A program made the position numbers and the translations under genes. From NCBI GenBank assembly GCA_947179485.1, contig OX359245.1:44565067-44629066 (forward strand): DNA of 64,000 nucleotides, given 5' to 3'. Position 1 is the first letter of the stretch. Each line of letters starts with the position of its first letter. The notes beneath the pieces were generated by a model. It worked only from the letters and a program-made list of their open reading frames with translations, had not been told where the DNA came from and made no database searches. Below are positions 48,967-61,103 of the stretch, piece after piece. This DNA comes from Allacma fusca. Taxonomy: Eukaryota; Arthropoda; Collembola; Symphypleona; Sminthuridae.

Positions 48967-51900
48967 AATACTTCCCCCCTTCGAATACCAGTCCCTGGTC
49001 GTAAAAGGCAGACGTACAAACATATCATTTTAATCTTTTTATGCCTCAACATCCACGGTTGACTAACAGTGTGTCCACATCGAAATAACCGGGCGACACT
49101 GTAATTACACTCGCCGGGGTATAGGTTTTCTTTGGACGAGTAGACGACGTTGCGGTCGATCTCGTACATGAGGACGACTGGAGTGTTGGAGTCTTTGATG
49201 ACCCAGCATAGTCGTTGGTAGTTGTACGTATTGAGCACTCGTTTACTGGTGAAGAAATAGCTGTCCAAACTGGTAGCCATTGTCGTGTTCGGGTTGCCAC
49301 GCGATAGACCTCGGCTCGTGCTTTAACGTCCCAAGTCCTCAGCTTTCTCTTTGCTCGAAAAGAGTTTGTTCTTTCGCCGCCCATGGATGTGTCAAATCTT
49401 TACAATCATGTAGTCGTGATTCTAGAGACATAATTGTTGTGAGTAGAACATTACTCATTTTTAGCTGTAATTATTTACATCTTCATTATCATAATTATTT
49501 CATTCCATCTAACATACTTTATACGTTAACATTTAAATTTCACTGTTTATCTTTCGTGACCATGTAAATCGTGACTTGTATTTCTTTTTAGACTGCTACC
49601 AAGCTAGTGGACTGAATATCCTTAGACTTAGCCTTTTTTGTAACCAAATGTGTAGGACGTGGGGCCTTGTGTAACATCAATTCTGCGTCACCAAAACGAA
49701 GGGGTTTTCTAAGCCGAATGGCTTCCTTAGCTTGCTGTTGTCGCTGTCTCACTTCTGCTTCCCAGAGTCTGCTATATACTCTCCGTTTGATCTGGTCTTT
49801 GAAGTATCGGTATATTTTGGGATAAATAATGCGTATCATTCCAAAGGGAATTAGCCAAATAAATGATTCACGATAGGTCGGTAAATGACAATAATGGAGT
49901 AGCCTTCCATCATCTTGATTCTTATCGTCAACATTCCAATAAAGGTTGGTTTCCGAGAATTCTCGTACGTTAGAAATGCCAATAGTAGGGTGCAAATAGT
50001 AAGACATATAATTTTCAGAGCAAATGTACTGCTACCTTCTCCTGGCAGACAATCGGGAACGGTTGTCCACTGTCCTGAGAGAATTTCTCCATGAGTCGAA
50101 ATTGTCCTTTATACTGAAAGATACAGTAAAGTCCATGTTTGAAATGATGTAATCCCACTCTGAATCAAACACGAAGTTAGATTGGTCAATTCTGGTCGAT
50201 TCCAAGACATCTTGTCGTCGGAAAAAGTTTAGATTCTCCATTCTGGTCCACTGTGATTTGATGCTATTAATTACTTGTGCTTTAAACAAAGGTGTGCTGT
50301 CACATGGGAAAATAAGTTCCGCGTATAGTTGGTTATGGACTCTTAAGGTACATAAGCAGTTTTGTTTGCTTAGGCTTGCTAGGGAGGTAATTTTGGCAGT
50401 TGGGGAACTTTGAAGATAACGGGAATATGTCCTTCGTATAGGATCGTTAAAGGTGTCTTCGCCCTTCGTAGTCCTGCATGCTTAAGCATTCTAGGCTTTA
50501 AATTGAGCTCGTCTCACCCGGTAACAGTCATCACGTTTACATTTGACAGTTTACATTTCAATGATATGTCTAAACCTTTCTTTCTGTTGTCCTAACTTTA
50601 CAGTTAGTTTTCAACAAGACGTTTACCGTTTACTTAGTTGTTTTCTAGACTAATTATTCTTACATCAATACTCATAACATATTGTTTACTTTTCCGTTCC
50701 GTACTTTAATTCTTAATCGAAATCTTAATCTTAACATTTCTCATTTTCATTTAACCCTATAAGTACTTTTTATTTCTTTGGCCATAAAACTCTGGTGGTT
50801 TAAGAGGACGACCAAAACGTGAGACTGGGTGTGCGTTCGGGTCGGCCGCTCCTCCCGTAAACTCATCTTCATAGTCGGTTAACAAATATTTGTTGTCACC
50901 CTCATTGTCGGTAATTAGGTTATCAATATCCTCATCACTCTTATCATTGATATCCTAATTATCCCACTTTAAATCATTTCCACCATTATTTACCAACTCA
51001 GGAGTATCATGTAAGCCATCTGATTTTAATTCTTCATTAAAATCACTAGACTTTCCTTCCTGATTTAAATCAATTCCCTTATCTGTGTCGACCTCATCTT
51101 CCTCATCAATTGTTTCGAGTTCACTCTCATCTCTTTCTGCGGGTTCTATTCTTTCCCAACAGCTTTTAACATATGTGGCCGTATTTCCACTAACTTCCTC
51201 AAAGGTATCTAATCATATTTGTGGGCTAATACTTTTTACAAATTCTCTCCAAATATACATTAGCTGCCAAGTGTCATATGGTTCGTCTTCATGTAACACC
51301 AGCCTTGTTAAGTGCGTATAGATACCTAACGCACCTACCAATGGACACCGTTTAGTCCCTTATAAATGTATAACTGGAGGACCCAACCCTACGTTTCGCG
51401 CTACGTTGCTTAACGAATCAAATACCTTTCGAGGTTCCATACATCCGATTATAAGGACCGCCAAATCTTTCTGCTGGAATGGGTTAATTGTACTACTTAT
51501 ACAGAGATTTACCAAATTACCCCATTCTGCTTAAACAGTCTCTTTTACTTCAATCTTATAACCCGATATATCTTGACAACATCCCTGGAATAAGCTTTCA
51601 TTCTGAACGTTATTACCACATAATATGAGCACGTCTGCTTTCCATATCCAATAACTAAGGCCGTCCTTGTTATTCATTTCCCGGATGTCCTCAAATGTCA
51701 CCTGACCTTGAAAAACCAATCCACGAGCACCAAATTTCATTACTTTTTCCTTTAGACCTACAATCCCCGTTTCTCTGTGAATTGTAACGGCCTCTAACAA
51801 TTCGCTACATATCTGAGTCAAACTAATGGGTTCTGCCTGCTTCATCTCTGAACTATTATCCCCTAAAAAGGCGTTCAGTCTAGAAACATGTACTACCCTT

Positions 51901-54900
51901 AGACCTCTTTCTGTAGCCACTTCATAACTCAAGTCGGACAGTTTTCTGGTGATTAGGTACGGCCCAAAATTTCTTTTAAGGAACTCTGCAGACCTACCCA
52001 GCTTTGTAACAGGGATATAGACAGTCATCCGGTCTCCCATCTTATATTCTCTGTTAACCGGCTTCTTGTTGTACCTAACTCTATACACCTCTTGTCCCAA
52101 CTCAAAATTTAATACCTTTTCCTGTATTTCATTCAACTTACAAATGGCTTTTTCCATTTAAGTCTTCCTGAAATGGAGCTTTTCCCCATTTATCCCCAAT
52201 TTCAAATGTTGCTTCCATTCCATACAAGATATAATATGGTGACTGCCCCGTAGCATCGAAGGCTGTAGTATTTATCGCAAACACCACCTCACCAACCAAA
52301 TCATCCCAGTTTGAATGACTCTCATTTACGAATATCTTCAATAATCGTACTATACATCCATTCATTCGTTCCACTAATTCATTTGTAGAACTTTTATACC
52401 CACTTGTATAAACCTGTTTGATGACGTATTCGTTACAAAATTCTCTACGTACATGTGAGAAACATGCTGGAGCCCTATCTGTGAGTAATTGTTTAATTAC
52501 CCCTACCTTCAATATGATATCATTCTAGAAGTCAATTGTTTCTACCGCAGTGGTGGATTCTGTCGCTCGACAAAATACCCATTTGCTCGTGTAATCCACT
52601 GCAACTAACAAATTTTTATTACCCCTTTCTGTTTCCAAAAAGGGACCACCATAATCTAGTCCTATCATAGCAAAGATTTTGGGAGGAATTTCAATAGGTT
52701 GTAAAAGCCCTGCTGGTCTATTTGTAAAGTATTTATGTAACTGGCATTCCTCGAAGGTCAATACATATCTTACTTCCTCGGCTTTCATTCCTTTCCAAAA
52801 GAATCTCCTATTAACCCTATGATAGGTTTTCATTCAGCCTGTATGTGCTGCTAGCGTATCTCTATAAGTAGCCTGTAACACTTCTTTAATTAATACTTTT
52901 GGAACCACGAGTCTTGGAATTTCACTTGATATTTCATAGATGATATCATTGATTAATCTATACTTAGTACGAACTTTCTTACTATCTTGTTGAAATAATA
53001 GGCCTATTTTCTAACAGTCCAGATCGTTCTTTTGCAATGATACCATCTCTTGGTCCTCAATGTCTATGGTTAGAGTATCTTCTAGCGTTTGTTCAATATT
53101 CTCTAACGTTTCAAAAAAACGGGGAATTCATAAGCACTTTCATATCCAACTTTGGTACTAGTCAATGGCAACCTACTAAGTGCATCAGTGCATTTATTTA
53201 AAACGTCGGGTTTAGTTTTCTGTTGATTTACTACTACATAACATTCTTTAGGTTCCAAATCTTTCCTAACATAAACTAGATAAGGTCTCGTTTGAATATC
53301 CCTATCATGAATAAGGTCGGAATTAATTAGAGTAACTGAAAGTAATTTATTATTATTGGTAGTTATGGAATAGTAATAGATGTTCGCATGATCACTATTT
53401 ATATGGGCGCGGTGGTCTCGCGCTGACACCAGTTTCCCGACGGTTATTCGTCATCATCACCATAGTGAACTTCGCCCGTGTTTTCCTGATTAGGACCCCA
53501 CGAAATTTGTTTTTGACTTCCTTCTCGTTTCGCATGTGGCCCTTGTACCTGCCCCGTCATTCGGAAGATTTTGGTCCAGCAGTCCTTCTCATAATGCCCT
53601 CGTTTTCCACAGTAGAAACAGCGCCCGTGACTATCATCATTACCTCCGGATGTATGGTCGTTGACGGATGATCTCTGAGCTGAAGGGAATTTTCCTGAAG
53701 GATACTGCGGTGACTCTAACTGCTCTACCCTTTCTGCTGTCTCCTTGCTCTCCTCATTTAATATCTCTAAAGTCTTGAGAGACAAGTCTAGTTTATCTGG
53801 AAGTAACTGCATCTGTTTATCTATAGGGTCTTCCTTCTCAGCTACCATAGTCTCATAGGGATCGCAATGCTGGGACAAATACTTTGTATCTGCTACCGTA
53901 CGCGCAGCTTCTAAGAATTCCCTAGGAGTTTTAGGCTTTTGTGGCATAATACGATCAATAAAATAAGGAGTCATTCCTTTGATTAACCGCATAACGTTTC
54001 TAGCTGGAGAGATCTTGTCTCCACTTTTATCCATTAAATTCATCATATCATAATAATAGGACTCCACAGTCTCTGTAACCTTATATTTCCTACCATCCAA
54101 CTTAATGTCTGCTACCACGTCTTTAGCCAATGGTACAAATGCATCAATAAATCTACCTAATACCTCATTCCAAGTAGTGGGTACCTCATCTCCCTTATCG
54201 TCTACGACAGGGTTCTTTTGCCTTTCCGCTAAAAAGGTCAAATACCACTTAAAAGCTGTTCCTGTTAAAGAATTCGGGAAATATAACAGCTTCTGTTCAT
54301 CTCCCCAGTACATACTGCTAGCTGCGATGTTAAAGTGATCTACGAAATCTGACAAATCTGATCCATCCTCCCCAGAATACTTGGGTGGGACTATGATTAA
54401 TTTTGCTGGTTTTCCTGCCATTATAATCTCTAACTGTCTATCCCAAAAAAATAAATTGCTGAAAACTGCTTTAAAATTTCAATTTAGAAACGATCCTCTA
54501 TTACGTAGCTCTATTCTCAAATCTACAGTATCCGTAAAACAAGATACCGCTAAATATTAGAAGTCCCAACAGCAGAATCACAAATTTTCAAAATAATTTA
54601 CAAGTAATATAATAAATTCCCACTCGCTTTGTCTTTATGATGAGAACTTAATATAAACTGTCTCGACTATACGGATACAACTAGTTCTATACTGGAAATA
54701 CTAAAGGAATTATACCAGTTCGGATTCTCCTTTTATTCCAATATATTAACCCAAGATCTCGCATACGTTTGAAAATACATGTCCCTAGTTACTGGTGATA
54801 TTACTGAAATAGTTTACCCGAGTACAATAATTAATCCCTAACTGTAAAAGCGTTTGTTCAGCTTTCATACAACAAGAACCTATTATTTATCTCTCTTCTT

Positions 54901-54949
54901 TGTCTTACACTCTAAAATACAACGGTTTTAAGCTTATTACGCACTAATA

Positions 54950-55005
<56 letters not shown>

Positions 55006-55268
55006 TACGCATGGAGAGATTTCCCTCCTCTTCTCATCCGCTCGGACTGAGAGGAGCCAAAGGGTAATTTCTACACACAGAGGAGGACTTTTCCAACTCT
55101 GGATATTTTTATTAAAACCAATGGTCAGCAAGTTTATTCGCGTGCTATTCACGTGTACACATTCTTACGTTCATTCTAACATCCTATTCTCATTACTACC
55201 ATTACATAAAATCTTACGTTATTATGTACATATCAAATACTTATCTCTACGCTAAAAAGAGCGTATCA
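54901..55268 (-). repeat. LTR (5' LTR of the minus-strand element)
   Basis: The second LTR copy, about 98% identical outside the TA microsatellite (near 54953-55002), which is longer here than in the other copy. Confidence 0.92.
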
Positions 55269-57397
55269 TTTCCAACAGACAAATATGCCAGATTTCTCAC
55301 AAACTCATGCCTTTTATTACACCCCATTCTGCTAAATTCAGCTGAAGAAGTTAAAGACTGCCTATTTCATCAATCCAGTTGTAGAAATGTTTCCAGTAAC
55401 AGCAAGGAGGATAATGAGTTCGCTTGAAAATTCAAAATGCATTGGTTCGCAGAAACAAAACAGAATTCATACTTAAATCTATTTCGTGATCCAGAGAGTA
55501 CAAATGTAAGAGTATCTACTTTCAAATAATTATATGTTAAAACCATAAGGGAGTATAAAAATTTCAGCAGATTTTGAAACAGCAGTTAGATTTTGTGCAG
55601 ATGATCTCCCACTGCTAACGTTATTCTTGACACAAATGAATCCCCTATAGGATTTAAAATTTCAAAATTTAAATATTTCGTTTTCCTTTCATGTGACAGC
55701 CGGGCTCCAAAATATAATGTAACGTTAGTGTGAAAACAAATTTGCTTCTGAACATATAATTAGATACATCTTGAAAATACTAATAACCCTGTGTTATACT
55801 TCCGGATCCTGTGACCACAAATTTTTAATTGAACTGTTGATAGAAGGCTCGAATTAATTCATAAACAATTTACTACAATCGGTCTACAATTACTTGGATT
55901 ATATTCCCTCATATATATTAACAAAAAATTAACACCGAAAACAGTGAGTTTCGTTGTGCAAAAGGCGTGGTCAGTTTCTTGTGGGAAAATAAGGAAAAAA
56001 ACAAAAATTTACACAATTGATTTATGTATACTGTATGTTGAGCATAGGAAAGGAATTGGGAGCATAAAAATTGTTCTTTTCAACAGTAAAAAATCCGGTT
56101 TTAACCTGCTAGAGCTATTAAATCGATGTATGTTCACCTCTTTTGGGGATGTAGGGAAAAGTTGATGCTTTGTTAAAAATGTTGTGCTGAACTCAACTTT
56201 AATAATTGAATTAGTGAACAATGCTATTTTAGACCAACGATCCAGTTCAAACCCGCTACTATCCCGTAAATATTTAATGTGAATATTTAACAACTGCTTG
56301 CAACGATCTCTTTCACCTTCCCTTGCATGCGAGAATACAAATGACTCCCATTTTAACTCAAGTAAAAGTAAGGTAACTATTATTTCCTAAATTCATATAC
56401 TCCAAGGACATGTGCTCAAAAAATGTATCACACTCTTACGTTCCCGTGATCAATTCATGTGCATGCTGCAATGAGTCCTTGGTTCCATGAAAAGCATACG
56501 GGGAGTTGAGAGTTGAGTAACCGATTTTTAAAAGTGTATTTCAATCTAACAAATATCTAATCCATCTAATGGTAATAATGGTCATGTGCTAAAATAGCCA
56601 GTGATTACCAGAAAGATATGAACTTCGGGAAGTTCGAATTAAAGCTTCTGGGAACATTACAATTTTGAATCATTGTTACATTTCTAGGGTATCATACATA
56701 TGCGAACACGTGTGTGCAACCTTAAAAAAACAGTTTACAGGTGTTGTCTTTATAACAGCAAAAGGCTGAACCTTGTGGTAAAACCGCAAATTTCCCAGGT
56801 TATTTTGCTCTTCTACAAATATGTTCTCATTAGGGGTCTCTTACAGCTCCAGTCTGAGTACAATCAAATTTTGCTCCTATAAGATGTTCTCTCATATAAA
56901 GGAAGAACACCTTATCTTGCCACTATAATTTCCTGCAGTACTTCCAACCCTACTTCCTCAGAAGATTCACAATTAAGCATATGAGCCAGAGTCCCTCAAA
57001 ATCATCAATTTATAGTCCAAAATTTAATGTTATAAAAGAGCTGAAAATCACATTCTTTTGTACCCAATCTATTGGAAATCATCATTGTCACTGCAGTCTG
57101 AGCAAGCCACAATTTATGTTCCATATTTGTCTAGCGCACGCAATCTTGCTATGAAGAAGTCTATTTATACCTTTAAATATAAGCACACTATATTTACAGT
57201 ACATTATACGTTTTATCAAAAGTGTAACCATATATGTATGAGCATTAGAGCCACAGACAAGAAAAATGATGTTATATAACGCTACCAAGAAAAATGTCCT
57301 CACTTTAACTCTACAATGGATCCTTGGCGAATGTGAATGTTGTTGTTGTTGACTGTGGGACGTTCACAGTTCAGTCCAGAAAAATCCACAGTCCAAG
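55269..57397. other. Intergenic
   Basis: AT-rich flank of the LTR element and presumed promoter of the next receptor gene. Small open frames here have no recognisable features. Confidence 0.5.
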
Positions 57398-59398
57398 ATG
57401 TGGCCATCCGCAGTCCCTGTCCTAGTCTTCATTTCCCTTCTCAATGTCCACTATTTGAAGTCAGTATCTTGTGAGGTAAAAAACGATGAGGTTTTGAAGA
57501 TTTACGTAGATTTTTTCCGGCCCCTTCAATCCTGTGAAACGAACTTGGTCACCTGGACTAAATCAAAATTCACTGAGAAAGTGAAATACGATCTTATTAA
57601 AGTACTCCATCCATACTCAACCGTCCTGAGACTCCTAAATATAAATAGCAGTTTAAGTGGCTCGGGTCATTTCCCGAAATATCAGTACTGTGCCCTCCAC
57701 GTCATAATTCAGGACATAGCTGCAATTTCTCCAACACAGAAAATTAAACCCATAGAAGTGGACTATTTTGTAAAAAACACAGCCTTCACGGAAACCTATT
57801 TTGTTTTTTTCCTTCAAATTGTAAAAACTCGGGCAAGGTTCAATACGTTCGTAACAGACGCTCCGTATAACTACTTCCTGGCAAAGATATCTGACGATGC
57901 GTTGATCCCAAAGGAAATTAATATTCTAGCTGGACCCTGTCCGGAAAGCATTAAGTGCCTGTACAATTACAATCAGGTGGCAAATCAAATGACATCCTAC
58001 CAGGATATTTATTTGTACTTGAGAAAGTTCCGGACGGATTGGTTCGGGAATTATTTACTTGTGCGTCCCTTCCCAGACAAATTCCTACAGAAGGAAACCC
58101 TGAGCTTGATAGACAAAACGCATATTGTGTCCTATAGTAACCCCGAATTACCCAAACCCGTTGGGACGATCCCATTTATAAAACTGGCATTGATCCTAGC
58201 CAAGAAATTCAATTTCACCTTTGAGATCGGAGTCCCAAGGAACATCTGCCCTCAGTGTTTGATACATTCCAGAAGTGGGATTAAGAATCAGAGGGGGAAG
58301 CTCGTAAAGCATTTGTACTACAAAGTCTATAATAATGTGAAGGTAATTATCATCTACAGTCGGCCAGTGCACATTCCTACGTCCTTTGCTTCCTTGATGG
58401 AGCCTTTTAGTCCGACCGTTTGGACAGTTATTTGTGCCACGATCGTTATTATTATAGCAATTCTGAAAACCTCTGGTCTCAATTTGAATGATGTGATATT
58501 CCTTCAAATCTCGTCCTTAATATTTGCTCAGGTTGGGGTAACAAATCAGAGCTATAAAATATTTTTCACTTACTCCATCCTATGCTTCACAATCCTAATT
58601 AACATTTACGTCGGGACATTGAAAAGTTTTACCGTGTCCCCTGAAGTTCATAAAGGAGGACTGTCCTACAAGGACTTGGTCTCCATGGACTATACATTCA
58701 AAATGAGCAATCGTTATGAGGCTTTTAGACTCCGTGGATTGGAAGGTATGGTAAATGGCTCGAAGATTAAGAGAATTCATGAGGAGCTTATGAACAGGAC
58801 GACGGTCGTTAATGGGAGTCCCACAAAGGCATTTTTACATAAAATCCGAAAGGCAAGACAAGCTACGCTTGTTAGGGCGGATATGGATTTTGTGAAGTTG
58901 TTTTTATCCAGGAGCTTGGTAAAGAGCTTCTTTATGGCTCCGGATGAATTTTTCCGGAATTCCGTTGGTTGGAGATTTATTGGGGCGGATGCAGACTGCT
59001 TGGATCAGGCTTTTAGTAATATTATTAGCACCGGCATCATGGCACGGTGGTTCCAGGTATTCAAGGACGTTGAAGATGATGAGGAAGAAGATCAATTGGA
59101 AGAAAAGTTGGAGGAGCTGGCCAAGGACGATGGGACATTAGGAGTCGATATGGCTCCTAGTTCGGAGGATGAAAGCGAAAATGTGACTATGGACGATTCC
59201 CTTACTAAAGCTGCCTTTAATTCCATTGTTTTTGGTATCTGCATCGGTGTTGGGATGTTCATTTTGGAAATGCTGGTACATTTCCGGAAGAAGATCTTTG
59301 CTGCGGCTTACAACCCAGTAAAGAGTCATTTGTTAGTCGATAAAGACGCAGTCTCAAATGTAAAGACTAATGTTGAGCCAATATTTTATTACAGATAG
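57398..59398 (+). CDS. Divergent ionotropic receptor-like channel with acidic insert, single exon
   Basis: A 666-residue single-exon ionotropic receptor-like membrane protein. Residues 1-25 are a signal peptide (MWPSAVPVLVFISLLNVHYLKSVSC). A large ectodomain leads to the first ligand-binding half (about 255-335, including KKFNFTFEIGVP). TM1 is at about 338-358 (SPTVWTVICATIVIIIAILK). The pore segment and TM2 lie near 363-406 (FLQISSLIFAQVG, then YSILCFTILINIYVGTLKSFTVSPE). The second ligand-binding half begins SYKDLVSMDYTFKMSN. An acidic stretch at about 557-605 (for example DVEDDEEEDQLEEKLEEL) precedes the last TM at about 607-630. That acidic insert is not typical of the family. The arrangement near TM2 resembles the receptor on the minus strand at 44624-46588, and the two may be distant paralogues. 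The gene appears whole. Confidence 0.85.
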   Translation: MWPSAVPVLVFISLLNVHYLKSVSCEVKNDEVLKIYVDFFRPLQSCETNLVTWTKSKFTEKVKYDLIKVLHPYSTVLRLLNINSSLSGSGHFPKYQYCALHVIIQDIAAISPTQKIKPIEVDYFVKNTAFTETYFVFFLQIVKTRARFNTFVTDAPYNYFLAKISDDALIPKEINILAGPCPESIKCLYNYNQVANQMTSYQDIYLYLRKFRTDWFGNYLLVRPFPDKFLQKETLSLIDKTHIVSYSNPELPKPVGTIPFIKLALILAKKFNFTFEIGVPRNICPQCLIHSRSGIKNQRGKLVKHLYYKVYNNVKVIIIYSRPVHIPTSFASLMEPFSPTVWTVICATIVIIIAILKTSGLNLNDVIFLQISSLIFAQVGVTNQSYKIFFTYSILCFTILINIYVGTLKSFTVSPEVHKGGLSYKDLVSMDYTFKMSNRYEAFRLRGLEGMVNGSKIKRIHEELMNRTTVVNGSPTKAFLHKIRKARQATLVRADMDFVKLFLSRSLVKSFFMAPDEFFRNSVGWRFIGADADCLDQAFSNIISTGIMARWFQVFKDVEDDEEEDQLEEKLEELAKDDGTLGVDMAPSSEDESENVTMDDSLTKAAFNSIVFGICIGVGMFILEMLVHFRKKIFAAAYNPVKSHLLVDKDAVSNVKTNVEPIFYYR

Positions 59399-61103
59399 CA
59401 ATAGCTCCTTACACTTTACTTACATATAAACAATAAATGTAGTGATTTTACCGTATAGCCCTTACAATCAATATTCTTTATGCAAACAACATATGTATAA
59501 GCTTGATTAAGTTTTAGGATAATATAAAAATAAGTGCAATAATAATGTAAATGCAGTTGCAAACTGTATCTTATAATTATAATATTACTGCCGTTCTTCA
59601 ATACAATTCCTGAGTTGGGGCTGAAGAATTAGAAGCCAAAATAGATAATTACTCCTCTTAAACATTTTGGGTACTGATCGTGAAATCTGATTGGGTATTG
59701 AGCGCATCTCTTACAATATATATCGTTGGCTGAATTCTAAAAAGTACCATTTGCAAAAAAGATCCCATTTAAAAAGAACGTGTTACGAAATTAAAATGGT
59801 ACCTTTTAAAATTTAGCAGACGATATTATATAAGTATGTACAATATATATATATGCAAGAAGGAGAGATAAAAATCCATACTAGGTACATTTAAGCATGT
59901 TCAATTTATAGGTAGATACATAAAATTGATAATTAAAGGGAGTCTTCATAATAACGTGGTAAGCCATTAGAACTGTTTGTATATGGAGCGGTTCTAGGCT
60001 TTTAGCGCCCCTACGCTGCTAAAGTATTTACGGGGATTTTATGGCTTATGTATACATAAATGTTGTCATGACCATTGTGTCTAACTTATTGGGGATCCCT
60101 TATACTTATTTATTACATTTTCTGTTATTATCACAAACACTAGCACAACACCAAGTACAACACCATAATTTTTGATGCAATTATGGCTAAAATTACCCCC
60201 TTGACACAGTCTTATCTCCAAACCCAATACACCATTCAGTTGCATTTCACAAAATGGAAATTAGTATTCTACTACTTAATTATTAATTCTAGCATCTCTG
60301 CTTGGTTTTTGGTTCATAGTCTGACAGTTTTGTATTTAAATAAATGTATATAATAATTGTTGATCTTGTTCTGTATGTAGGTAGGTGATAGGTACTTTTA
60401 GTCAGAGAAAGGTAAACCAGCCCGAGTGGATAAACAATATGAAAACTGTAGTAAACGTGTGAATGTACCAATAGCTACAAGAAATCAACAAATCTCTAAA
60501 TTATTTAATCTATGCAAAACATTACAGCAAGTTCAACTGCATGCTGATTCTTTGTGCAAGTATTATGTAATAAACATATTCCAGAATTGCAATAATATCA
60601 ATATGAATAAACGGTATTATACTTTTACTAAATAATTCCGATTTTAAGTAGCTCATCTATGGTGATTGATTCAAAATTGATTCATGAATCTTTTTATCTC
60701 AAGAGTTTCACGTATACAATTTATATAGTGTATTGATACTTTTTAATCCCACAATTTGGCTTTCCAAATTTGGTCAGCATCTATCAATTGATATACGTTA
60801 TGACAGTTGAGTGTTGTCTTAAACTCCTAAAATACTTTCCCGACTACATATTTCAAACTTCCGGATATCCGGATTCCCGGTACCCCAATTTTGTCATAAT
60901 AAAAAAAAAGAAGGATTCGTGAGGAATACATTCGCAGTAATTATATTTAACAAATAATTTAGCAACTGTAGCTTTTGTATTTGTAGAGTGTGCATTAAAA
61001 TGCCTAGCAAACTGAGTTGGGGATAAGTGCATCGACATACAAATATTTGATTATACTGATATCTTCGAGAAATACAACAAAGGAACTTTACAACTTGTCT
61101 AAC
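59399..61103. other. Intergenic
   Basis: AT-rich, between the convergent 3' ends of the receptor at 57398 and the gustatory receptor. No gene seen. Confidence 0.55.
59432..59437 (+). promoter_or_regulatory. Poly(A) signal of the third receptor gene
   Basis: AATAAA 34 bases after the stop codon, implying a very short 3' UTR. Confidence 0.6.

Larger units (their letters stand above)
48614..55268 (-). mobile_element. Ty3/Gypsy LTR retrotransposon, broken copy
   Basis: Two direct LTRs (48614-48966 and 54901-55268) enclose an interior read on the minus strand. Recognisable parts, in element order, are a gag region (about 53440-54420) with a CCHC zinc knuckle, the end of a reverse transcriptase/RNase H region, and an integrase region with its C-terminal part (about 51530-52830). 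A further region (about 49040-50290) may come from a third, possibly envelope-like, frame. A polypurine tract borders the LTR at 48967. The copy is broken, with several breaks. The LTRs differ by only about six substitutions outside a variable TA run, so insertion was fairly recent. No clear target duplication was found at the ends. Confidence 0.9.
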
